Below, piece after piece: positions 14,881 to 23,526 of a DNA stretch of 36,951 nucleotides. The DNA is from Clostridia bacterium (GTDB lineage: Bacteria > Bacillota > Clostridia > Oscillospirales > CAG-272). A program made the position numbers and the translations under genes. The stretch spans positions 1 through 36,951 of the forward strand of contig JAFTKN010000011.1 of NCBI GenBank assembly GCA_017453255.1. The letters are read 5' to 3'. Below the pieces are notes generated by a model, which was not told where the DNA came from, did not search any database, and was given only the letters and a program-made list of their open reading frames with translations. The stretch's first letter is position 1. Every line of letters begins with the position of its first letter.

Positions 14881-14915
14881 TTAAAAAGAGAGGAACAGCC
14901 AATAGCTGTTCCTCT
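14881..14915 (-). terminator. Terminator of the activase/beta-propeller operon
   Basis: An 11-bp perfect stem (AGAGGAACAGC at 14889-14899, complement at 14905-14915) has a 5-nt loop. On the minus strand it runs into CTTTTT. Confidence 0.85.
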
Positions 14916-14921
14916 TTTGCT

Positions 14922-15962
14922 TTAATTTAAGCCATAACTAAACAAATAGCTTCCACTTGTGAATTTTCCGAAGATGTATTTATTGCAGGCAGATTCGTTC
15001 ATTATCCAAATTCTGTTTTCAAACACTACAATTTCCTCAGCCATTGGTGGCGCTGAAATTGAGTATGTATTTGAAAGTGAATCTACATAGTAAACAGGCA
15101 CGCTTGTACCCCAATCGCTTTCATCTGAAAGACTATTATAGCTATGAACCTTTTCTAAGTCGTGAACGTGGAGCTTTGATATTGAAAGACCCCATGAGCA
15201 GGAGAGAATTAGCTCGTTTTTGTCAGTAAAGGCAATTCCTTGAACATATGAGGGTGTTGAATAAATAGCCTCTAATTTTGAGCTGATTCCGTATTCGGCA
15301 CTATTATCAAGCTTGTATTTTAAAATAACTGACATATTTGTTTCGCCTGATTGAGTTACAAAGTGTTGCTTTTCGTCTGTGTCATATGGACCAGCATGGT
15401 GGAATGAGCCTGCATATAGATAATCACCATTTATTTTACAGTATGCAGGGTCAACCTTATCACTAACCTTAAATTCGCCAATTAAAACAGCCTCATTTTT
15501 TTCTGTGCTTATAAGGTCTGATAGCTTAAATATATCAAGTCCACCAGAGCCTGAAATGTAGGCTAAGTCCTTTGCATAATTGACGCAAATACCACCAGTA
15601 TGACCTGTGTAATCAACTGTTTCACCTTGACTATTTACCTTTTTTAAATAGGTTTGAGAAATTACATTTCCCCATCTATCAAGCAAATAAACTCTTGAGG
15701 CACTATGATTATTCATATATCCACAGGCAAGGAAGTAATCGCAATCGTTTCCGTCATTATCCTTTAGTGTTATTTTTTCAAGTCCCTGAGGAATATATCC
15801 CTCGCTAAGACCTGGAATTTTAAATTCAGCCTGCGCATTTGAATAGAATGGAGTAAAGAATAGTCTTTCACCCACCTTAACAAGTGCCAAAAGCATAACT
15901 ATAACTAATACTATTGTCATAATTACCTTAACGGTAATCTTTAAAGCCTTATTATTCTTCAT
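14922..15962 (-). CDS. Membrane-anchored beta-propeller-like protein, unknown function
   Basis: In this 346-residue protein, residues of about 8-28 form one hydrophobic helix (ITVKVIMTIVLVIVMLLALV) with positive charges before it: an uncleaved signal anchor with the rest outside. The body is rich in beta-strand units typical of a propeller: IPGLSEGYIPQGLEKITL, DYFLACGYMNN, SRVYLLDRWGNVI, GGICVNYAKDLAYISGSGG, GIAFTDKNELILSCSW. The strand pattern (check entry, is it known, display value) resembles sugar- or quinone-binding propellers, but no catalytic residues are recognisable. Its ATG lies 1 nt after the stop of the activase fusion, so the two are co-transcribed, although one is cytosolic and the other extracellular. 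Whether they share a pathway is unknown. Confidence 0.7.
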   Translation of the reverse strand: MKNNKALKITVKVIMTIVLVIVMLLALVKVGERLFFTPFYSNAQAEFKIPGLSEGYIPQGLEKITLKDNDGNDCDYFLACGYMNNHSASRVYLLDRWGNVISQTYLKKVNSQGETVDYTGHTGGICVNYAKDLAYISGSGGLDIFKLSDLISTEKNEAVLIGEFKVSDKVDPAYCKINGDYLYAGSFHHAGPYDTDEKQHFVTQSGETNMSVILKYKLDNSAEYGISSKLEAIYSTPSYVQGIAFTDKNELILSCSWGLSISKLHVHDLEKVHSYNSLSDESDWGTSVPVYYVDSLSNTYSISAPPMAEEIVVFENRIWIMNESACNKYIFGKFTSGSYLFSYGLN

Positions 15963-15963
15963 T

Positions 15964-18900
15964 TTAAACCTCTTGTAATTCCTCGTCCTTAATTTCGGCA
16001 GTAATTACCTCACCATTTTCCTTTCTTTCAAGGTTTTTCTTAGCAACAGTAAGCATAAGCTTGATTCTGTTAAGCTGGTTAACCTCGGAAGCACCTGGGT
16101 CATAGTCAACTGCAACTACGTTTGACTCGGGATAATTCTTTCTAAGTAGCTTAATTACGCCCTTACCAACAACGTGGTTTGGTAAGCATGCAAATGGCTG
16201 AATACATACAATATTAGGCGCACCAGACTTGATTAGCTCAACCATTTCACCAGTTAAGAACCAGCCCTCACCATATTGGTTACCAATAGAGAGAAGTGGC
16301 TTTGCAAGCTTAGCAACATCCTTAATGTGTATAGGAGCTTCAAATCTCTTACTCCTTTTAAGCGCCTTTTTAGCAGGCTTACGAATCTTTTCAATAGCCC
16401 AAACACCAAGCCTTGAAACAATCAATGACTTAAGCTTAAAGCCAAGGAATCGATGCTTATATTCTGAATTGTAAATACAGTAGTTTAAGAAGTCAATAAG
16501 GTCAGGAACAACTGCCTCAGCGCCTTCCTTTTCGAGAAGCTCAACTAAGTGGTTGTTAGCAAGAGGCATATATTTAACCAAAATCTCACCAACTATACCA
16601 ACACGTGGCTTTTTAATTGTTTCGTCAAGCTCTAAATTATCAAAAGCATCGACAATACCACGACAAACCCTTTTGTAGCTCCACTTGCTTTTTTTATTTG
16701 TAAGAGAGTCAATGCAAATATCTCTCCATTTTTTATGTAGCTCGTTTGCAGAATTTTCTACCCTTTCATAAGGTCTTGTAGCGTATAAGCAACGCATTAA
16801 AAGGTCACCATAGATTACGCCCTTTAACGCTGATAAAACAAGTCCTAATGAGATTTTAAAGCCCTCGTTTTTCTCAATTCCAACTGCGTTAAGGGAGATA
16901 ACTGGGATATAGGACATGCCAACCTTATCAAGTGCATGACGAATAAAGCCTACATAGTTGCTTGCACGACAGCATCCACCTGTCTGTGTCATAATAATAG
17001 CAAGCTTGTGAGTATCGTATCTTCCTGAAAGCACAGCCTCCATTACCTGTCCTACAACAGTAATGGAAGGGAAGCAGGCATCGTTATTAACGTATTTAAG
17101 GCCTGTATCAATAGCACCACGATTATCGTTATCCAAAACCTCCATATTATAGCCATACTTATCAAATAGTGGCTCTAATATATCAAAGTGGATAGGTGAC
17201 ATTTGAGGAGCTAAGATAGTATATCTTTGGTCATACATTTCCTTAGTAAACTCACTACGCTTGTAATTAACAGGCTTAACGTCGGCAGAAATGCCCTTTT
17301 CCTTACGCATATTCATAGCAGAAATTAAGCTTCTTATACGTATTCTGATAGCACCTAAGTTATTAACCTCGTCAATTTTTAAAACGGTATATAGCTTACC
17401 AGAGCCCTCGAGAATTTCGCAAACCTGATCTGTTGTAACTGCATCAATGCCACAGCCGAAGGAGTTGAGCTGAATAAGCTCCATATTCTCGTGCTTGCGC
17501 ACAAATGCAGCAGCATTATATAGACGTGAGTGATATACCCATTGGTCGTTTACTCTTAACGCACCCATTTCACTGTTTATATCAGGAATAGCGTCCTCTG
17601 TAAATACAGCAAAGCCATAAGATGAAATAAGCTCTGGAATACCATGGTTAATTTCAGGGTCTAAGTGATATGGACGACCTGCCATTACAATTCCACGTGA
17701 GCCTGTTTCCTCAAGCCACTTAAGAGTTTCCTCACCCTTTTTCTTAATATCCTCCTTAGCACCTTGCTGTTCAGCCCAAGCCTTATTAACAGCGCGCTTA
17801 ACCTCTTTTTTAGAAAGACCGAAAAAGTCTCTTTCGTGACAGAAGTAGTTTACAAGTCGCTCACTTGCAACCTTTTCGCTTGTAAATGCAATAAATGGTC
17901 TTAAGTATCTAACCTTACCCTCAACGATTTCCTCAACATTATTCTTAATGTTTTCAGAATAGGAAACAACGATAGGGCAGTTATAATGGTTTTGCGCTTG
18001 CTCCTTTTCCTTGTGCTCATAGAAAACGCAAGGATAGAATATAGTGTCAACACCCTGTTCAATAAGCCATTTAATATGACCGTGTGCCATTTTAGCAGGA
18101 TAACATTCTGACTCTGATGGAATAGAGTCCATACCCATTTCATATAGCTTCTTTGTAGATTTAGGAGAGAGTATTACTCTAAAGCCCAACTCCTTAAAGA
18201 AGGTAGCCCAGAATGGATAGTTTTCGTATATATTTAAAACTCTTGGAATACCAATAGTGCCACGCTTAGCCTCGCTTTCGCTAAGTGGCTCGTAGTTAAA
18301 CATTCTATTTAGCTTATATTCAGCAAGGTTTGGACCCTTTTTAGCTCCACCCTCGTTGCCTAAGCCCTTTTCACATCTGTTACCAGTAATGTGACGTCTT
18401 CCACCAGGGAAACGGTTTATAGTAAGTAAGCATTTGTTTGAACAGCCGTTACATCTAACTGTATCGGTTGTGTATGTAAGAGCTAAAATTTCATTAAATG
18501 GTAGAATTGTGCTTTCCTTACCATGCCATCTTTCCTTAGCGATTAAAGCAGCACCAAAGGCACCCATAATACCAGAAATATCAGGGCAGGTAGCATTAAC
18601 ACCACTGATTCTTTCAAAGGCACGCAAAACAGCATGGTTATAGAATGTACCACCCTGCACTACAACGTGCTTGCCTAAGTCATCGGCAGTATTTAGCTTA
18701 ATAACCTTGTAAAGTGCATTTTTGATAACAGAATAAGCAAGACCAGCAGAAATGTCGGGTACTGTAGCACCCTCCTTTTGTGCCTGCTTTACGTTTGAGT
18801 TCATAAATACGGTACAGCGAGTACCTAAATCAATAGGATTTTTAGCGTAGATAGCCTCTTTTGCAAAATCCTTAGCAGTGTAGCCAAGTGAGTTAGCAAA

Positions 18901-20265
18901 GGACTCAATAAACGAGCCACAGCCAGAGGAGCATGCCTCGTTTAATAGGATATTATCAACGCTTCCGTTTTTGATTTTAACGCATTTCATATCCTGTCCG
19001 CCAATATCTAATACACAGTCAACCTGTGGGTCAAAGAATGAGGCAGCAGTACAGTGAGCAATGGTTTCAACCTCGCCCTCATCAAGCTGAAATGCGGATT
19101 TAAGTAGGTTTTCACCATAGCCTGTTGAGCAGGAATAGGCAATCTTAGCATCCTTAGGCAAAATCTTAGAAAGCTCCTCAATAGCTCTCATAGAGGTCTT
19201 AATTGGTGAGCCTTGGTTATTTGAATAGAAGGAGTAAAGTAGCTCTCCCTCATCACCAATTAATGCAAGCTTAGTAGTAGTTGAGCCTGCGTCGATACCT
19301 AAGAACAAATTACCTGTGTATGTATTTATATCACCCTTTTTAACGGTTGCAAGAGCATGGCGAGTGGTAAACTCATTATACTCCTCCTCATTTTCAAATA
19401 AGGGGTCGAGTCTTTTAAGCTCAAATGCCATTTCTACACCAGTTTCAAGACGTGCAATAAGCTCGGAAATAGTAGTTTCGTTTGTATTGCTATCACACTC
19501 AATAGCAGCACCAAAGGCTGCAAAAAGGTGAGAATTATCAGGGTCAACTATATTTTCAGGTGTTAGCTTTAAGGTTCTGATAAATGCCTTTTTTAATTCG
19601 GGTAGAAAGTGTAAAGGACCGCCTAAAAATGCAACACAGCCACGAATAGGCTTACCACAGGCAAGACCTGAAACAGTTTGATTAACAACTGATTGGAAAA
19701 TAGATGCAGAAAGGTCGGCTTTAGTAGCGCCCTCGTTTATAAGTGGCTGAATATCTGTTTTAGCAAATACACCACAACGAGCTGCGATAGGGTAAATCTG
19801 TTGATAATTTTCAGCCTCCTTATTAAGGCCTAAGGCGTCAGTTTGCAAAAGAGCAGCCATCTGGTCAATAAATGAGCCTGTACCACCAGCACAAATACCA
19901 TTCATTCTTTCCTCGACATTGTTTCCGTCGAAGTAAATAATTTTGGCGTCCTCACCACCAAGCTCAATAGCAACATCGGTTTGAGGTGCTAAAAATTTAA
20001 GAGATGATGCAACAGAGGCAACCTCTTGAATAAATTCAATATTTAAAGCCTTGCCAAGATTAATAGAGCCTGAGCCTGTAATTTTAGCCTTAACTCTAAA
20101 ATCTCCAAGCCTTTCTCTTGCCATTTTTAAAAGCTCGCAAAGCTTATCCTGAGTGTGGGCACAGTGCCTGTCATACTCTCCAAATAAAATCTTGTTATCA
20201 TCATCAATAATTGCTACCTTAACGGTAGTAGAGCCAATATCAATACCAATACGATAAAGTTCCAT
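15964..20265 (-). CDS. Giant 2-hydroxyacyl-CoA dehydratase activase-type fusion (tandem BadF/BadG ATPase domains plus dehydratase-related region)
   Basis: This 1433-residue protein contains two tandem ASKHA activase domains (about 1-255 and 318-580), each with the phosphate loop (GIDIGSTTVKVAI at 7; GIDAGSTTTKLALI at 323). Each also has a cysteine pair in the position that holds the subunit-bridging [4Fe-4S] of HgdC-type activators: C125/C164 and C445/C484. A C605-x2-C608-x3-C612 group with C631 follows. The C-terminal 800 residues correspond to the DUF2229 and HgdB-related regions (GIPRVLNIYENYPFWATFF, SECYPAKMAHGHI, TGGCCRASNYVGF). Activators use ATP to push a low-potential electron into 2-hydroxyacyl-CoA dehydratases. 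This large stand-alone form is widespread in Clostridia and its substrate is not known. The promoter region contains an inverted repeat at the start site. It is the first gene of a two-gene operon. Confidence 0.88.
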   Translation of the reverse strand: MELYRIGIDIGSTTVKVAIIDDDNKILFGEYDRHCAHTQDKLCELLKMARERLGDFRVKAKITGSGSINLGKALNIEFIQEVASVASSLKFLAPQTDVAIELGGEDAKIIYFDGNNVEERMNGICAGGTGSFIDQMAALLQTDALGLNKEAENYQQIYPIAARCGVFAKTDIQPLINEGATKADLSASIFQSVVNQTVSGLACGKPIRGCVAFLGGPLHFLPELKKAFIRTLKLTPENIVDPDNSHLFAAFGAAIECDSNTNETTISELIARLETGVEMAFELKRLDPLFENEEEYNEFTTRHALATVKKGDINTYTGNLFLGIDAGSTTTKLALIGDEGELLYSFYSNNQGSPIKTSMRAIEELSKILPKDAKIAYSCSTGYGENLLKSAFQLDEGEVETIAHCTAASFFDPQVDCVLDIGGQDMKCVKIKNGSVDNILLNEACSSGCGSFIESFANSLGYTAKDFAKEAIYAKNPIDLGTRCTVFMNSNVKQAQKEGATVPDISAGLAYSVIKNALYKVIKLNTADDLGKHVVVQGGTFYNHAVLRAFERISGVNATCPDISGIMGAFGAALIAKERWHGKESTILPFNEILALTYTTDTVRCNGCSNKCLLTINRFPGGRRHITGNRCEKGLGNEGGAKKGPNLAEYKLNRMFNYEPLSESEAKRGTIGIPRVLNIYENYPFWATFFKELGFRVILSPKSTKKLYEMGMDSIPSESECYPAKMAHGHIKWLIEQGVDTIFYPCVFYEHKEKEQAQNHYNCPIVVSYSENIKNNVEEIVEGKVRYLRPFIAFTSEKVASERLVNYFCHERDFFGLSKKEVKRAVNKAWAEQQGAKEDIKKKGEETLKWLEETGSRGIVMAGRPYHLDPEINHGIPELISSYGFAVFTEDAIPDINSEMGALRVNDQWVYHSRLYNAAAFVRKHENMELIQLNSFGCGIDAVTTDQVCEILEGSGKLYTVLKIDEVNNLGAIRIRIRSLISAMNMRKEKGISADVKPVNYKRSEFTKEMYDQRYTILAPQMSPIHFDILEPLFDKYGYNMEVLDNDNRGAIDTGLKYVNNDACFPSITVVGQVMEAVLSGRYDTHKLAIIMTQTGGCCRASNYVGFIRHALDKVGMSYIPVISLNAVGIEKNEGFKISLGLVLSALKGVIYGDLLMRCLYATRPYERVENSANELHKKWRDICIDSLTNKKSKWSYKRVCRGIVDAFDNLELDETIKKPRVGIVGEILVKYMPLANNHLVELLEKEGAEAVVPDLIDFLNYCIYNSEYKHRFLGFKLKSLIVSRLGVWAIEKIRKPAKKALKRSKRFEAPIHIKDVAKLAKPLLSIGNQYGEGWFLTGEMVELIKSGAPNIVCIQPFACLPNHVVGKGVIKLLRKNYPESNVVAVDYDPGASEVNQLNRIKLMLTVAKKNLERKENGEVITAEIKDEELQEV

Positions 20266-20343
20266 TGAAATCTCCTTTCATAGCTCAAATATAATTGAAG
20301 CTACTAAACGGTCAAATATGTAAAAAAATCTTCTTTTTTGTCA

Positions 20344-20373
20344 AAGTTGGGTTTTGTACCAATAACCCAACTT
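20344..20373 (-). promoter_or_regulatory. Inverted repeat at the transcription start of the activase operon (operator candidate)
   Basis: A perfect 10-bp inverted repeat, AAGTTGGGTT (20344-20353) and AACCCAACTT (20364-20373), has a 10-nt spacer. On the minus strand it begins 2 nt after a TATAAT -10 box, so it spans the expected start of transcription. A bound repressor would block initiation there. It could instead form a hairpin in the 5' untranslated RNA, but no T run follows. I cannot name the regulator. Confidence 0.55.
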
Positions 20374-20375
20374 AC

Positions 20376-20381
20376 ATTATA
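20376..20381 (-). promoter_or_regulatory. -10 box of the activase operon
   Basis: A perfect TATAAT lies on the minus strand about 110 nt before the start codon. The -35 at 17 bp (ATACTT) is poor, which fits a promoter that needs an activator or is weak and regulated. Confidence 0.5.
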
Positions 20382-20413
20382 ACACGATTTTATGAATAAA
20401 GTATGAATATATA

Positions 20414-20443
20414 AAGTAAAAGACGACATTTCAGTCGTCCTTT
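20414..20443 (-). terminator. Intrinsic terminator of cysK
   Basis: GACGAC (20422-20427) pairs with GTCGTC (20434-20439), and A/T pairs extend the stem. On the minus strand a TTTT run follows. It begins 5 nt after the cysK stop. Confidence 0.75.
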
Positions 20444-20447
20444 ATTC

Positions 20448-21365
20448 TTATAAATAGCCCTCAACTGATAAATATCTAAGTCCTGTATCAGGAAGGATTG
20501 CGAGTATTTTTTTACCCTTATTTTCCTTCGCAATTTGTATTGCTCCATAAAGGGCACTTCCAGAGGAAATTCCACATAAAAGCCCCTCACTTTCCGAAAG
20601 GAGCCTGCCGAATTTGTATGCGTCCTCGTCACTGACCGTTAAAACCCTGTCAACAAGGGACAAATCAAGGATGCTCGGTATAAAATTAGCGCCAATTCCT
20701 TGAATTTTATGAGAACCAGAAACACCCTCTGTAATAAGAGGACTGCTTTTTGGCTCTATGCCGATAATTTTAGTGTTAGGCGAATTTTCCTTTAAATATT
20801 TAGCAGTGCCTGAAATAGTTCCACCTGTACCAATGCTCGAAACAAAATAGTCAAGGCTAATTCCAAAATCATTTACTATCTCAACACCAGTTGTCTTATA
20901 GTGACTTTCTGGATTATATGGATTTTCAAATTGTGATGGGATAAAGCTGTTTTCATATTCCCTTGAAAGCTCTGTTGCCTTGTCAATAGCACCCTTCATT
21001 CCTAATTTGCTATCAGTTAAAACAACGGATGCTCCATAGGATTTCATCACGCTTATTCGTTCCTTAGACATATTGTCAGGCATTACTATAATAACCTTAT
21101 ATCCAAGAAGGGTGCCTATCATAGAAAGACCAATTCCTGTATTGCCAGAGGTAGGCTCAATAATAACAGAGCCATTTTTAATTAGTCCCTTGTCCCTTGC
21201 GTCGTTTAGCATAAAAAGTGCACATCTATCCTTTATGCTTCCACTAGGATTTTGCATTTCACACTTAGCATAAATCTCACAATCAAGATTATAAAGTGCT
21301 TCAATATTTTTAAGCCTTATTACAGGGGTATTACCAATAAGCTCCGTAACAGAATTGTATATCAT
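20448..21365 (-). CDS. cysK: Cysteine synthase (O-acetylserine sulfhydrylase)
   Basis: This 305-residue PLP enzyme makes L-cysteine from O-acetylserine and sulfide. The PLP lysine is K45 in the motif PSGSIKDR (40-47). The substrate loop TSGNTG lies at about 72-77, the phosphate-binding GTGGTISG follows in the middle, and SSGSALYGA lies near the end. Family members have 300-310 residues, so it is complete. GAGG precedes the ATG, and a promoter with 17-bp spacing lies just upstream. It has its own terminator and no cysE neighbour. The canonical residue set fits CysK better than cystathionine beta-synthase, since there is no CBS domain and no heme motif. CysM-type substrate use cannot be excluded. 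Confidence 0.93.
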   Translation of the reverse strand: MIYNSVTELIGNTPVIRLKNIEALYNLDCEIYAKCEMQNPSGSIKDRCALFMLNDARDKGLIKNGSVIIEPTSGNTGIGLSMIGTLLGYKVIIVMPDNMSKERISVMKSYGASVVLTDSKLGMKGAIDKATELSREYENSFIPSQFENPYNPESHYKTTGVEIVNDFGISLDYFVSSIGTGGTISGTAKYLKENSPNTKIIGIEPKSSPLITEGVSGSHKIQGIGANFIPSILDLSLVDRVLTVSDEDAYKFGRLLSESEGLLCGISSGSALYGAIQIAKENKGKKILAILPDTGLRYLSVEGYL

Positions 21366-21382
21366 ATAATCACCTCTTAATT

Positions 21383-21411
21383 ATTTTATCATATCATATA
21401 AAAAAATTCAA
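21383..21411 (-). promoter_or_regulatory. Promoter of cysK
   Basis: On the minus strand, -35 TTGAAT (21406-21411) and -10 TAAAAT (21383-21388) are 17 bp apart. No T-box or S-box structure is visible in the short leader. Confidence 0.65.
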
Positions 21412-21486
21412 TATTTAATAAAGCCCTTTATTTTTTTATCAAAGTATGGTAAAATTAATTAAGAATTATCTGTGAAAGAGGAAATT

Positions 21487-22296
21487 ATGGTTAACGCAAT
21501 TATCTTTGATTTAGATGGAACCTTAGCCGATACAATGGACGATTTGATGACGGCTATTAATAAAATGCTTGTCACATTAGGCTATGATACAAGAACAAAG
21601 GCGGAATTAATTAGATTTATAAATCGTGGAACAAGAGCCTTTGTAAGACAGTCCTTGCCCTTAGAGGTTCAAGATGTTGAGTTTATAGTAGATAGTGGTA
21701 TAGAAATTTACAAGGAAGAGTATGAGAAATGCTATCTTGAAAGGACCGAGGCGTTTGACGGAATGAAGGAAGCGCTTGAGGGACTGAAGGAGAGAGGGAT
21801 TAGGCTTGCTGTATTATCAAATAAGCCTGATAAATTTGTAAAGGATATTTGCAGTAAGCTATTTGGTAAAAAGCTATTTAAGGTTGTAATGGGACAAAGC
21901 GATTTGCCAACAAAGCCAGACCCAACCTCAGCAGTATTAATTTCAAGGCTACTCGGAGCAAAGCCAAGCAAATGTATAATGGTTGGTGACTCTGATATTG
22001 ATGTAAAAACTGCACAAAATGCAGGAATGGAATTTGTTGGTGTTAGCTGGGGATATCGTAGCGAAAGAGTACTTAGTGATGCAGGAGCTAAATACATAGT
22101 AGAGGATACCGAGGGCTTAATAAGTACAATTGAGGAAATTGTAAAAAGAGTAAACGCTAAGAAAAAAAGATTTTCTAAATCTAAAAGGATAGAAAGCTCC
22201 TTAAAAGAAGAAAATGAAGAAATCACAGCCGAAGAAATGCTAACTAAAGAAGAGTTAGAAAAAGAGCTAACAGTAAGCGAAATAGAGAGTAAATAA
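21487..22296 (+). CDS. HAD-superfamily phosphatase (phosphoglycolate phosphatase-like)
   Basis: The product has 269 residues from the ATG at 21487, preceded by AAAGAGG. A GTG at 21472 overlaps that site. All HAD motifs are present: D8 and D10 in FDLDGTLADT, Ser/Thr in VLSNKPD, Lys in TKPDPTS, and the acidic pair in VGDSDIDVKTA. An alpha-helical cap follows motif I, as in the Gph/PgmB/NagD-like class of small-molecule phosphatases. The substrate could be phosphoglycolate, a sugar phosphate or pyrophosphate. The C-terminal 45 residues are an unusual lysine- then glutamate-rich tail (KKKRFSKSKRIESSLKEENE and on) not found in standard Gph. The gene is convergent with rplL and shares a terminator with it. 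Confidence 0.85.
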   Translation: MVNAIIFDLDGTLADTMDDLMTAINKMLVTLGYDTRTKAELIRFINRGTRAFVRQSLPLEVQDVEFIVDSGIEIYKEEYEKCYLERTEAFDGMKEALEGLKERGIRLAVLSNKPDKFVKDICSKLFGKKLFKVVMGQSDLPTKPDPTSAVLISRLLGAKPSKCIMVGDSDIDVKTAQNAGMEFVGVSWGYRSERVLSDAGAKYIVEDTEGLISTIEEIVKRVNAKKKRFSKSKRIESSLKEENEEITAEEMLTKEELEKELTVSEIESK

Positions 22297-22298
22297 TA

Positions 22299-22328
22299 AA
22301 AAAGGACTACCGAACGGTAGTCCTTTTT
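22299..22328. terminator. Bidirectional terminator between the HAD gene and rplL
   Basis: AAAAAGGACTACC (22299-22311) pairs with GGTAGTCCTTTTT (22316-22328) across a GAAC loop. It begins 2 nt after the HAD stop and gives T runs on both strands. Confidence 0.92.
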
Positions 22329-22347
22329 AAGTAGGATTGTTTTATAA

Positions 22348-22722
22348 TTATTTAACCTCAGCCTTAGCGCCTGCGTCTGTAAGCTGCTTAGCAATATCAG
22401 TAGCCATATCCTTAGAAACAGCTTCCTTAATTGTCTTTGGAGCGCTTTCAACAAGCTCCTTAGCTTCCTTAAGTCCAAGACCTGTAAGCTCTCTTACAAC
22501 CTTGATAACGTTAAGCTTTGAAGCACCAGCCTCAACAAGAACAACGTCAAATTCTGTCTTCTCCTCAACAGCTGCAGCAGCAGGAGCAGCAGCACCAGCA
22601 ACAGCAACAGGAGCAGCAGATACGCCGAATTCCTCTTCAACTGCCTTTACAAGGTCAGCAAGCTCAAGAATAGTAAGTGTTTTGATTTCTTCAAGAATAT
22701 TTGTAATCTTTTCGTTAGCCAT
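22348..22722 (-). CDS. rplL: 50S ribosomal protein L7/L12
   Basis: This 124-residue protein is the flexible stalk protein that recruits translation factors. It has an N-terminal dimerisation helix pair (1-30), an alanine-rich hinge ([20 protein letters not shown] at about 43-62) and the globular C-terminal domain ([20 protein letters not shown] through [17 protein letters not shown]). GGAGG lies before the ATG. The gene follows rplJ by 76 nt in the usual order and ends at the shared terminator. rpoB, its common downstream neighbour, is absent here. Confidence 0.97.
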   Translation of the reverse strand: MANEKITNILEEIKTLTILELADLVKAVEEEFGVSAAPVAVAGAAAPAAAAVEEKTEFDVVLVEAGASKLNVIKVVRELTGLGLKEAKELVESAPKTIKEAVSKDMATDIAKQLTDAGAKAEVK

Positions 22723-22798
22723 GATAAATTATCCTCCGTAAATTTAGATTAATTTTTTTAAATTTTAGTTTTGCACGTTTAAGGTATATGCTAACCTA

Positions 22799-23320
22799 TT
22801 ACTCAGCAGCAGCCTCAGCTGGAGCCTCGCCATTTTTGTCAATAACTGCCTGTAAAGCACGAGCAAAGCCAGAGATAGGACCTTGAATGCTTCCCAAGAA
22901 TCTTGCAAGAAGAATTTCCTTAGATGGAATTTCAGCAAGAGCATTAACTGCGTTTGCATCAACAACACCGTTGTCGATAAAGCCACATTTAATCTCGAAG
23001 CTTTGAACCTTGTCAGCATATTCCTTAGCAATCTTTGCAGGAGCAATTGGATCGTCATAACCGAATGCAATAGCACTCATACCGTTAAGGCTTTCCTTCA
23101 TAGCACCGTAGCCAACCTCATCACAAGCACGACCAATAAGTGTATTCTTAACAACCATATAGTCAACGCCTGCTTTTCTAAAAGCGGCACGCATTTTTGT
23201 ATCATTTTCAACAGTGATACCCTGGTATTGAACAACAACGCCTGATTGAGCCTTCTTCATTTTTTCGACGAGGTCAGCAACAATGGCCTTCTTTTGTTCA
23301 AGAACTGAAACGCTTGGCAT
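22799..23320 (-). CDS. rplJ: 50S ribosomal protein L10
   Basis: This 173-residue protein forms the base of the L7/L12 stalk. The N-terminus (KKAIVADLVEKMKKAQSGVV) through the helical middle (YMVVKNTLIGRACDEVGYGA) matches L10. The C-terminal helix that binds L12 dimers (GPISGFARALQAVIDKNGEA) is present, with an Ala/Glu tail. AAGGAGG precedes the ATG. The 160-nt leader has the L10-binding structure, so the protein complex should repress its own operon. Confidence 0.97.
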   Translation of the reverse strand: MPSVSVLEQKKAIVADLVEKMKKAQSGVVVQYQGITVENDTKMRAAFRKAGVDYMVVKNTLIGRACDEVGYGAMKESLNGMSAIAFGYDDPIAPAKIAKEYADKVQSFEIKCGFIDNGVVDANAVNALAEIPSKEILLARFLGSIQGPISGFARALQAVIDKNGEAPAEAAAE

Positions 23321-23483
23321 AAAACAACCTCCTTAGTTATTTCCAAAGAAAAGAAAAATCTTTTTTCAAGTAAAGTGCATAAATATACCATACCGAAAAA
23401 AGATTTAATTATTAAATATTAATTCTTCCTCGGTAGGAAAGTGTAAAACCACTTTTACTGTAACCTACTGTCTTTGGATTAGC
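23321..23483 (-). promoter_or_regulatory. L10 leader: autoregulatory 5' RNA of rplJL with attenuator stem
   Basis: On the minus strand the leader starts near 23483 and contains AATCCAAAGACAGTAGG, then CCTACCGAGGAAG about 30 nt later, the conserved kink-turn pieces of the Firmicute L10 leader. Further downstream GAAAAAAGATTT and AAATCTTTTTTC (23395-23406 and 23356-23367 in window coordinates) form a perfect 12-bp stem followed by T-rich sequence, consistent with a terminator controlled by L10-(L12)4 binding. Confidence 0.8.
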
Positions 23484-23489
23484 CTTGAC

Positions 23490-23518
23490 ATTATAGCACA
23501 CAAAATAGTGCTTGTCAA
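23490..23518 (-). promoter_or_regulatory. Promoter of rplJL
   Basis: On the minus strand, TTGACA (23513-23518) and TATAAT (23490-23495) are both perfect and spaced 17 bp. The -35 begins only 8 nt after the dnaC stop, and no terminator lies between them. Confidence 0.88.
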
Positions 23519-23526
23519 TAGCTTTT

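Noticed and set aside
21732..22741. Long reading frames antisense to the HAD gene (21732-22478) and to rplL (22337-22741)
   Set aside because: The opposite strand carries unmistakable proteins. The antisense products are Ser/Leu-rich low-complexity sequences without start signals, and they run through the terminator.
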